A DNA stretch of 5,965 bases from positions 6,871 through 12,835 of the forward strand of contig FR899883.1 of NCBI GenBank assembly GCA_000437595.1, written 5' to 3'. Within the stretch, counting starts at the first letter, position 1. Each line of letters starts with the position of its first letter. The position numbers and the translations under genes are program-made. The notes below the pieces were generated by a model. It had not been told where the DNA came from and made no database searches. It was given only the letters and a program-made list of their open reading frames with translations. Below are positions 1 through 4,221 of the stretch, in pieces. This DNA comes from Faecalibacterium sp. CAG:74 (GTDB lineage Bacteria; Bacillota; Clostridia; Christensenellales; Aristaeellaceae).

Positions 1-2
1 AG

Positions 3-485
3 GCGCTGCCGTACCTGCTGAACCACTTCCTGGAGCAGTTCCGCACGACCGTGTTCCGTCAGACGATGTTCGCGGAGTTTGAGCTGATTGCCCACACGAT
101 GGCGGAGCAGGGGCAGCCGCTGACCCGTGAGAGCCTGTCCAAGGCGTACTACGAATTAAACCAGAAGTATTACGGCGCGGTCTGCACGGTGGATGAGAAC
201 ATCGCCAACGAGTGGCTGCGCATCCCGCACTTCTATCGCTCCTACTACGTCTATGTGTACGCGACGGGGCTGTGCGCGGCGGTTTCGCTCAGCGACAAGA
301 TTTTGTCCGAGGGGGCAAGCGCCGTCCGCGACTACCGCAAGTTCCTGTCCGCGGGCTGCGCCGTGCCGCCGATTGACGCTTTGAAGCTGGCGGGCATCGA
401 CATGAGCAGCCCCGAACCCATCCGCCGTGCGCTGGGCGTTTTCAAGGACACGCTGGCGCAGTTCAAGGCGGTTATAATGGCGTAA
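3..485 (+). CDS. pepF: Oligoendopeptidase F-type M3 metallopeptidase, C-terminal part (5' end outside window)
   Basis: The frame is open from the window edge, giving 160 residues before TAA at 483-485, so only the C-terminal part is present. Family assignment rests on the C-terminal pattern I know from PepF-like M3 zinc oligopeptidases: a FRQTMFAEFE segment, then LNQKYYG, then the IPHFYRSYYVYVYATG block, then a YRKFLSAGCAVPP-L-LAGID tail. In the family the Tyr-rich block lines part of the active-site cleft and helps stabilise the transition state. The zinc-binding HExxH helix lies upstream, outside the window. The enzyme is expected to be cytoplasmic and to cut short peptides. An internal GTG at 51 is not a start, because the homologous reading continues upstream of it. 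The stop codon touches the first arm of the repeat at 485-646. Family identity is fairly sure; the exact symbol is less so. Confidence 0.85.
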   Translation, partial: ALPYLLNHFLEQFRTTVFRQTMFAEFELIAHTMAEQGQPLTRESLSKAYYELNQKYYGAVCTVDENIANEWLRIPHFYRSYYVYVYATGLCAAVSLSDKILSEGASAVRDYRKFLSAGCAVPPIDALKLAGIDMSSPEPIRRALGVFKDTLAQFKAVIMA

Positions 486-646
486 TACGATTTTTTAGCT
501 TCGCCTGAGCAATCTGCTTGCACCTTTTCCGCTCTGGCGTCCGGTCATTCCATTTAGCGTAGTGCCACTACGCTGCATTTCATTCTCGTTAGCCAGAACG
601 AAAAATGTGCGGCGCATCTTTGCTCATTCTTAGCTAAAAATCGTAT
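485..646 (+). repeat. Structured palindromic repeat, copy 1 (downstream of pepF)
   Basis: An imperfect palindrome of about 160 nt starts on the last base of the pepF stop codon. Outer arms 485-500 and 632-646 pair almost perfectly (one bulged T). A second stem is TGAGCA (506-511) with TGCTCA (621-626). A third is TCTGGC (533-538) with GCCAGA (592-597), followed outward by a T-run opposite an A-run. The tip is AGCGTAGTGCCACTACGCT (556-574), an 8-bp hairpin with a 3-nt loop. The same layout recurs at 4055-4215 and 5715-5879 on the other strand. It could be a 3'-UTR RNA structure, a partial terminator or a MITE/REP-like element. It has no coding potential that I see. Confidence 0.85.
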
Positions 647-661
647 AAACAGGAGGTTTAT
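645..661 (+). promoter_or_regulatory. Ribosome binding site inside a small hairpin
   Basis: The AGGAGG Shine-Dalgarno (651-656) of the following small acidic gene lies in a short inverted repeat: ATAAAC (645-650) and GTTTAT (656-661) around a 5-nt AGGAG loop. The stem is AT-rich and weak. Its first two bases are also the end of the outer arm of the preceding repeat, so the two structures compete for 645-646. Any effect on translation is inference. Confidence 0.35.
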
Positions 662-666
662 CATCC

Positions 667-1011
667 ATGATGCAGGGTTACGACAAGGATGCGGCGGTTG
701 CGTTCATCACCCGCTGCATTCGCAAGGCGGATCACCCGGAGCTGGCGGAGGACATTCCCGCGCTCGTGCCGCAGATGATTGATGCGGACATGGCGTACAT
801 GCACGAAGCGGGCGTTTTGGACGACGACGGCTACGCGGGCGACGCCTACTACGAGGACGACGAAGCGATTGAGTACATTGTCGAGACGCTGGCGGCAAAG
901 AACGCGCTCGACCCCGAACAGGCGGTCAAGCTCGCCGCGCTGGTGGACGACTACCTCGATGCCCAGCAGATGTTTTTGGAATCGCAGGGTATGGTGGAGT
1001 ACGGGGAATAA
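667..1011 (+). CDS. Small acidic protein of unknown function
   Basis: A 114-residue protein that I do not recognise. It is strikingly acidic: by my count 27 Asp/Glu against 6 Lys/Arg, with clusters at LDDDG and YEDDEAIEY. There is no signal peptide, membrane segment or Cys/His metal motif, so a soluble cytoplasmic protein is expected. Alternating hydrophobic and acidic stretches suggest a small helical domain. The start is ATG 667, because AGGAGG at 651-656 is 10 nt upstream; ATG 670 is possible but more distant. GC-rich codon use matches pepF. No separate promoter is evident between the repeat and the start, so it is probably reached by read-through from pepF. It ends just before a strong terminator. 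Confidence 0.8.
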   Translation: MMQGYDKDAAVAFITRCIRKADHPELAEDIPALVPQMIDADMAYMHEAGVLDDDGYAGDAYYEDDEAIEYIVETLAAKNALDPEQAVKLAALVDDYLDAQQMFLESQGMVEYGE

Positions 1012-1027
1012 ACATTACAGACATTAA

Positions 1028-1068
1028 AAAAGGTTCTGCACCTCGCATTTGTGGGTGCAGAACCTTTT
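1028..1068. terminator. Bidirectional intrinsic terminator between convergent genes
   Basis: AGGTTCTGCACC (1031-1042) pairs perfectly with GGTGCAGAACCT (1054-1065), extended by AAA opposite TTT, around a loop of about 11 nt. The T-run at 1065-1068 serves the + strand gene. The A-run at 1026-1031 gives a U-tract for the - strand lipoprotein gene, whose stop is at 1078. It lies in a 66-nt gap between two converging genes. Confidence 0.9.
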
Positions 1069-1077
1069 CTTATCTCT

Positions 1078-1680
1078 TTACTTCTCGACGGTAATCGGAA
1101 AATTTTTCTCTAAAATCTGAATTGTTGCTGTATCGTAACCAAAGTTAGTGCTATATGACAAGATGTTGTACTCACATATAGTTTTTATCACTGTAATAAA
1201 GTCAGCAAGATCCTCCATGGTCGGCTCCAATGTAATGCTTCCAAGTTTCATTTTAACTTTAAAGGAAATTTCTTTTGCATTTGCAATAGCTTGCAGTGCA
1301 TCTGCATTCGATGTCAAGACAAGTGTTACTTGTCCTCCGTCTATTGGCATCAATTTACAAGTAATCAATGTGTCATCCGCCAGTATTGACACCTCTTCGA
1401 CCATACTATATGTCTCATTCTTGTTGTCCACGGCTTTTGCATAGAATTGTACCGCCAGTACAGAATCCTTATCACCATAGACTTGTATTCCAATCACAAG
1501 CCGCGCATCAGAGTATTTCTTTGCATAAGCGCCATAGTATGACCAAGTTTTTTCAAACTTGTCATAGCTGTACCCTTCCAGCTTTTCCAGCACGGTATAG
1601 TCGAATTTCTGCTCCTCCGCTAATCCGACACACCCGCACAGCATGACTACCAGCATCAGCACCGCTAGAAACCGTTTCAT
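1078..1680 (-). CDS. Putative secreted lipoprotein, function unknown
   Basis: A 200-residue protein beginning with a basic MKR, a hydrophobic core, then LCGC at residues 14-17. That fits a lipobox with Cys17 as the lipidated residue, although Cys at -2 is unusual. A signal-peptidase I site after GLA (residue 21) before EEQ is the alternative. The mature part shows no family that I recognise. It has Tyr/Lys-rich and beta-prone stretches (LVIGIQVYG, VLAVQFYAKAV, QVTLVLTSN), suggesting a small extracytoplasmic beta domain. The start at 1680 is supported by AAGGAGG at 1689-1695, 8 nt upstream. The gene is clearly more AT-rich than pepF, pckA and oadA, which suggests acquisition. It has its own operator-overlapped promoter, shared with the divergent Xre gene. 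Confidence 0.8.
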   Translation of the reverse strand: MKRFLAVLMLVVMLCGCVGLAEEQKFDYTVLEKLEGYSYDKFEKTWSYYGAYAKKYSDARLVIGIQVYGDKDSVLAVQFYAKAVDNKNETYSMVEEVSILADDTLITCKLMPIDGGQVTLVLTSNADALQAIANAKEISFKVKMKLGSITLEPTMEDLADFITVIKTICEYNILSYSTNFGYDTATIQILEKNFPITVEK

Positions 1681-1719
1681 TCGTTTCTCCTCCTTTTTCG
1701 GGTTCGCCCCGTTGCAACT

Positions 1720-1748
1720 ATTGTAACCTGTTTCAGGTTATTTGTCAA
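1720..1748 (-). promoter_or_regulatory. Sigma-A-type promoter of the lipoprotein gene
   Basis: Read on the - strand, TTGACA (1748-1743) and TACAAT (1725-1720) are separated by exactly 17 nt. The perfect operator palindrome fills this spacer. Transcription would begin near 1713, leaving a leader of roughly 33 nt that carries the AAGGAGG site. Confidence 0.75.
1724..1740. promoter_or_regulatory. Operator O1, perfect palindrome
   Basis: TAACCTGTTTCAGGTTA has 7-bp perfect arms around TTT. It sits in the spacer of the lipoprotein promoter and overlaps the edge of its -10. Its size and symmetry suit a dimeric Xre/Cro-type regulator, and such a gene lies immediately beside it. Binding is inferred. 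Confidence 0.7.
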
Positions 1749-1769
1749 TACTCTGTTTCAGGTTATAAT
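1742..1769 (+). promoter_or_regulatory. Sigma-A-type promoter of the Xre regulator gene
   Basis: TTGTCA (1742-1747) and consensus TATAAT (1764-1769) have a 16-nt spacer. The -35 overlaps the opposing -35 (1743-1748) almost entirely, so the two promoters probably cannot both be occupied by RNA polymerase at once. The second operator overlaps the spacer and the first two bases of the -10. Confidence 0.7.
1749..1765. promoter_or_regulatory. Operator O2, imperfect copy
   Basis: TACTCTGTTTCAGGTTA matches O1 at 15 of 17 positions. One half-site is intact and the other degenerate. Its centre is 25 bp from that of O1. It lies inside the Xre promoter spacer, as expected for a weaker autoregulatory site. 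Confidence 0.65.
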
Positions 1770-1793
1770 AGAATATTACGCGAGGTGATGTTG

Positions 1794-2009
1794 ATGCGGT
1801 ATCGTCGATTGCGTGATTTGCGCGAAGACCACGATTTGAAGCAAATCAACGTCGCCTCTATGCTCAACATGTCACAAACCGGTTACAGCAAATACGAAAC
1901 CGGCGAAAACGATATTCCGACGCACATCCTCATCCAGCTTGCAGATTTCTATCACGTCAGCATCGACTATCTGCTCAATCAAACCGATAATCCGGAACGA
2001 AACAAATGA
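1794..2009 (+). CDS. Xre/Cro-type helix-turn-helix transcriptional regulator
   Basis: A 71-residue protein that is essentially one HTH_3 domain: RYRRLRDLREDHDLKQ, then VASMLNMSQTGYSKYETGEN (the helix-turn-helix with the typical S-x-YExG ending), then IPTHILIQLADFYHVSIDYLLN, which is the usual closing of Xre domains. There is no sensor or enzyme domain, so it probably acts as a simple DNA-binding dimer. ATG 1794 is chosen because GAGG at 1782-1785 is 8 nt upstream; the in-frame GTG 1785 and ATG 1788 overlap this site. It diverges from the lipoprotein gene across two operator copies, so the inferred role is repressing both promoters. It ends in its own terminator. Base composition is intermediate between the lipoprotein gene and the GC-rich neighbours. 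Confidence 0.9.
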   Translation: MRYRRLRDLREDHDLKQINVASMLNMSQTGYSKYETGENDIPTHILIQLADFYHVSIDYLLNQTDNPERNK

Positions 2010-2046
2010 CGGATCTCTTCCATCAACGGAAAGAGCCGTCATTTTT
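2004..2046 (+). terminator. Intrinsic terminator of the Xre gene
   Basis: AATGACGG (2005-2012) pairs with CCGTCATT (2036-2043). An inner CTCTTCC/GGAAAGAG stem contains one bulged A, and a run of T follows (2042-2046). The TGA stop codon lies inside the left arm. Confidence 0.8.
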
Positions 2047-2056
2047 CATTCCACGC

Positions 2057-2093
2057 AAAAAGAGCGGCCTGCTCTTTTCAGAACAAGCCGCTC
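2057..2093 (-). terminator. Intrinsic terminator of pckA
   Basis: On the - strand GAGCGGC (2093-2087) pairs with GCCGCTC (2068-2062). The stem continues through TGTTCT/AGAGCA with G-U pairs and closes on a GAAA tetraloop, followed by five U (2061-2057). It lies about 20 nt after the pckA stop codon and faces the Xre terminator. Confidence 0.9.
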
Positions 2094-2114
2094 AATATTT
2101 ACGCAACCGTCAAA

Positions 2115-3110
2115 TTACGCGTGGGGGCCAGCTTCAACCAGCGCCTTGCCAGCGTCGTTGCCGGTGTACTTGACGAAGTTCTTCTCGAAGCGGGACGCCA
2201 GATCCTTCGCCTTGTTCTCCCATTCGGAAGCGTCGGCGTAGGTGTCGCGGGGATCGAGAATCTTGGAGTCCACGCCCGGCAGTTCGGTCGGAACTTCAAA
2301 GTCGAAATACGGAATCTTCTTGGTGGGCGCCTTCAGGATGTCGCCGGACAGAATCGCGTCGATGATGCCGCGGGTATCCTTGATGGTGATGCGCTTGCCA
2401 GTGCCGTTCCAGCCGGTGTTGACGAGGTACGCCTTCGCGCCGTTCGCCTTCATCTTCTTGACCAGCTCTTCGCCGTACTTGGTCGGGTGCAGTTCGAGGA
2501 ACGCCTGACCGAAGCAAGCAGAGAAGGTGGGGGTCGGCTCGGTGATGCCGCGTTCCGTGCCAGCGAGCTTCGCGGTGAAGCCGGACAGGAAGTAGTACTG
2601 GGTCTGTTCGGGCGTCAGGATGGACACAGGCGGCAGCACGCCGAACGCATCAGCAGACAGGAAGATGACGTTCTTCGCGGCAGGCGCAGCGGACACCGGG
2701 CGCACGATGTTCTTGATGTGGTTGATCGGGTAGGACACGCGGGTGTTCTCGGTCACGGACTTGTCGGCGAAGTCAATCTTGCCGTCCTTGTCGAGGGTGA
2801 CGTTCTCCAGCAGCGCATCACGGGTGATGGCGTTGTAGATGTCCGGCTCGGAGTCCTTGTCGAGGTTGATGACCTTGGCGTAGCAGCCGCCTTCAAAGTT
2901 GAACACGCCGTTGTCGTCCCAGCCGTGCTCGTCGTCGCCGATCAGCAGGCGCTTCGGGTCGGTGGACAGGGTGGTCTTGCCGGTGCCGGACAGACCGAAG
3001 AAGATGGCGGTGTTCTTGCCTTCCTTATCGGTGTTGGCGGAGCAGTGCATGGAAGCCATGCCCTTCAGCGGCAGGAAGTAGTTCATCATGGAGAACATAC
3101 CCTTCTTCAT
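2115..3110 (-). CDS. pckA: PEP carboxykinase (ATP), C-terminal fragment of a disrupted gene
   Basis: This 331-residue frame carries the catalytic C-terminal part of ATP-type PEP carboxykinase, the enzyme converting oxaloacetate plus ATP to PEP, CO2 and ADP (or the reverse in fermenters). Visible motifs are KKGMFSMMNY with the Mn2+-ligand Lys, SMHCSAN with the Mn2+-ligand His, the P-loop GLSGTGKTT (fragment residues 39-47), LIGDDEHGW with metal/nucleotide Asp residues, ENTRVSYPI, and TERGITEPTPTFSACFG. It ends in the usual LVEAGP-type tail. The frame has an upstream stop at 3147-3149 and no convincing ribosome binding site before ATG 3110. It is therefore the second half of one gene, not an independent one. 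Removing one 122-nt repeat unit joins it to the upstream fragment as a normal 534-residue protein. Confidence 0.85.
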   Translation of the reverse strand: MKKGMFSMMNYFLPLKGMASMHCSANTDKEGKNTAIFFGLSGTGKTTLSTDPKRLLIGDDEHGWDDNGVFNFEGGCYAKVINLDKDSEPDIYNAITRDALLENVTLDKDGKIDFADKSVTENTRVSYPINHIKNIVRPVSAAPAAKNVIFLSADAFGVLPPVSILTPEQTQYYFLSGFTAKLAGTERGITEPTPTFSACFGQAFLELHPTKYGEELVKKMKANGAKAYLVNTGWNGTGKRITIKDTRGIIDAILSGDILKAPTKKIPYFDFEVPTELPGVDSKILDPRDTYADASEWENKAKDLASRFEKNFVKYTGNDAGKALVEAGPHA

Positions 3111-3252
3111 CTCGCCGCCGTACCACGTGTAGTGTTCTTGCCTTCCTTATCGGTGTTGGCAGAGCAGTGCATGGACGCGATGCCCTTCAGCGGCAGGTAG
3201 TAGTTCATCATGGAGAACATACCCTTCTTCATCTCGCCGCCGTACCACGTGT
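3010..3252. repeat. Imperfect tandem duplication inside pckA
   Basis: Segment 3010-3130 recurs as 3132-3252, with a single extra A (3131) between. Over 121 nt there are four differences. In codons they are TCC/TCT (silent), GCT/GCG (silent), ATG/ATC (Met/Ile) and TTC/TAC (Phe/Tyr). The 122-nt offset is not a multiple of three, so the frame breaks. GTGT is present at both junction edges. Both versions encode plausible enzyme sequence. Confidence 0.95.
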
Positions 3253-3841
3253 TCAGGATGACCTGCTCACGGCTGGTGATGTTGAACGCCACGCAGGTTT
3301 CGGAGTTGAGGCTCAGCTCCTTGTAGTTCTCGACCTTCGCCTTGGACGCGTTGTAAACCACGAAGTCCGGGGTGAAGTTCTTCAGCTCTTCTTCAGAGGG
3401 CTGGATGAACATGTTCTTGACGAAATGCGCCTGCCACGCCACTTCCACGATGAAGCGGACAGCCATGCGGGTGTCCTTGTTCGCGCCGCAGAAGGCATCA
3501 ACGACGTACAGCTTCTTATTAGAAAGCTCCTTAATCGCCAGATCCTTCACGGACGCCCACGTGGACTCGGTCATCGGATGGTTGTCGTTCTTGTAGCCCT
3601 CGCTCGTCCACCACACGGTGTCCTTGGAGTTCTCGTCCATGACGATATACTTGTCCTTGGGGCTGCGGCCGGTATAAATGCCGGTCATGACGTTCACAGC
3701 GCCCAGTTCGGACACCTGACCCTTTTCATAGCCCTCGTTGGTGGACTTGGTTTCTTCTTCGAACAGCAGATCGTAAGAAGGATTGTGCACAACCTCGGTC
3801 GTGCCGGTAATGCCATACTTGCTCAGATTCAGCTCTGCCAT
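3107..3841 (-). CDS. pckA: PEP carboxykinase (ATP), N-terminal fragment of a disrupted gene
   Basis: A 244-residue frame with the N-terminal domain of ATP-type PEP carboxykinase. It includes YTGRSPKDKYIV (substrate-binding Arg59), the NTWYGGEMKKGMF block (Lys206) and SMHCSAN (His225), the last two being expected Mn2+ ligands. It stops after seven foreign residues, just before the P-loop, because the frame shifts at an imperfect duplication. Its TGA overlaps the ATG of the C-terminal fragment (ATGA). The start is ATG 3841, with AGAGGT at 3851-3856 9 nt upstream. A TTG at 3877 would read through that site and adds a non-homologous leader. It has its own promoter at 3920-3948. Alone it lacks the ATP site and should be inactive. 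Whether the break is biological or an assembly join cannot be decided here. Confidence 0.85.
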   Translation of the reverse strand: MAELNLSKYGITGTTEVVHNPSYDLLFEEETKSTNEGYEKGQVSELGAVNVMTGIYTGRSPKDKYIVMDENSKDTVWWTSEGYKNDNHPMTESTWASVKDLAIKELSNKKLYVVDAFCGANKDTRMAVRFIVEVAWQAHFVKNMFIQPSEEELKNFTPDFVVYNASKAKVENYKELSLNSETCVAFNITSREQVILNTWYGGEMKKGMFSMMNYYLPLKGIASMHCSANTDKEGKNTTRGTAAR

Positions 3842-3882
3842 GTAGAACCTACCTCTTTCTTTAAATTGGTGGGACAATACAC

Positions 3883-3914
3883 TGCGGATTCAGGAAAAAT
3901 CCCGATTCTCCGCA
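3883..3914 (-). promoter_or_regulatory. Stem-loop at the predicted 5' end of pckA mRNA
   Basis: On the - strand TGCGGA (3914-3909) pairs with TCCGCA (3888-3883). An inner TCGGGA/TCCTGA stem (one G-U) closes a short U-rich loop. It begins about where transcription from the predicted promoter should start, so it could protect the 5' end or regulate the leader. The role is inferred. Confidence 0.5.
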
Positions 3915-3919
3915 TCTAT

Positions 3920-3948
3920 ATCATACACCACTTGCGCGGTAAAATCAA
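3920..3948 (-). promoter_or_regulatory. Predicted sigma-A-type promoter of pckA
   Basis: Read on the - strand, TTGATT (3948-3943) and TATGAT (3925-3920) are separated by 17 nt. The start site would be near 3912-3914, giving a leader of roughly 70 nt to ATG 3841. This would let pckA be expressed independently of oadB-oadA. I saw no clear catabolite-repression site beside it, and nothing distinctive in 3949-4015. Confidence 0.55.
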
Positions 3949-4015
3949 GATGTACTTTGGCAAATTTTCTGCGAACAGCTTGACACTTGATGCTTTTTGT
4001 CTAAAATCACAACAA

Positions 4016-4051
4016 GGTCAGGGATAAACCCATGCGGATTCGCCCCTGACC
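4016..4051 (-). terminator. Hairpin after oadA and repeat copy 2, possible weak terminator
   Basis: On the - strand GGTCAGGG (4051-4044) pairs perfectly with CCCTGACC (4023-4016), followed by the moderately T-rich TTGTTGTGATTTT. It would separate oadA from the pckA promoter. The long loop and interrupted T-tract make termination uncertain. Its left arm GGTCAGGGGC recurs in the hairpin in front of oadA. Confidence 0.4.
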
Positions 4052-4054
4052 ATT

Positions 4055-4215
4055 ATACTATTTCCAGATAAGAATGCACCAAGATGCGCCGCGAATTTTT
4101 TCTTCTGCCTAACGCGAATGGAACGCAGCGTAGCAGCGCTACGCTAAGTGGAATGAGCGGACGGCGGAAGGAAAAAGGCGCAAGCAGATGGCGCAGGCGA
4201 ATCTGGAAATAGTAT
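4055..4215 (-). repeat. Structured palindromic repeat, copy 2 (downstream of oadA)
   Basis: The outer arms ATACTATTTCCAGAT (4055-4069) and its exact complement (4201-4215) form a perfect 15-bp stem, differing in sequence from copy 1. The inner stem is 4075-4080 with 4190-4195, fully paired on the - strand with one G-U. A third stem is 4103-4109 with 4163-4169. The tip hairpin is AGCGTAGCAGCGCTACGCT (4127-4145). The element starts 6 nt after the oadA stop and has the same orientation relative to that gene as copy 1 has to pepF. Together with the pckA promoter region it fills the 380-nt gap before pckA. Confidence 0.85.
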
Positions 4216-4221
4216 TACCTA

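Noticed and set aside
485..646. CRISPR or IS-end interpretation of the repeats
   Set aside because: Copies are dispersed, about 160 nt long and internally palindromic, with no regular spacers, no transposase gene and no flanking direct target duplications visible.
1148..1646. + strand open frames opposite the lipoprotein gene
   Set aside because: They lack ribosome binding sites and would oppose a gene with clear signal peptide, promoter and terminator.
1785..1793. GTG 1785 or ATG 1788 as start of the Xre gene
   Set aside because: Both overlap the GAGGTGA ribosome binding site; ATG 1794 has correct spacing and gives the usual Xre N-terminus.
2121..3200. Long + strand open frame opposite pckA
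   Set aside because: It is the GC-rich antisense shadow of the PEP carboxykinase frames; its protein is a low-complexity Gly/Val/Arg mix without family motifs.
3107..3252. Programmed frameshifting to join the pckA halves
   Set aside because: The halves are separated by a duplicated segment, not by a slippery site; a ribosome shifting frame would translate the segment twice and insert about 40 residues in the core.
3842..3877. TTG start at 3877 for pckA
   Set aside because: The extra 12 residues translate the ribosome binding site and are not part of the family; ATG 3841 has a well-placed AGAGGT.
3167..4027. + strand open frame over the pckA N-terminal part and leader
   Set aside because: It crosses the pckA promoter and ribosome binding site, resembles no protein, and lacks its own initiation signals.
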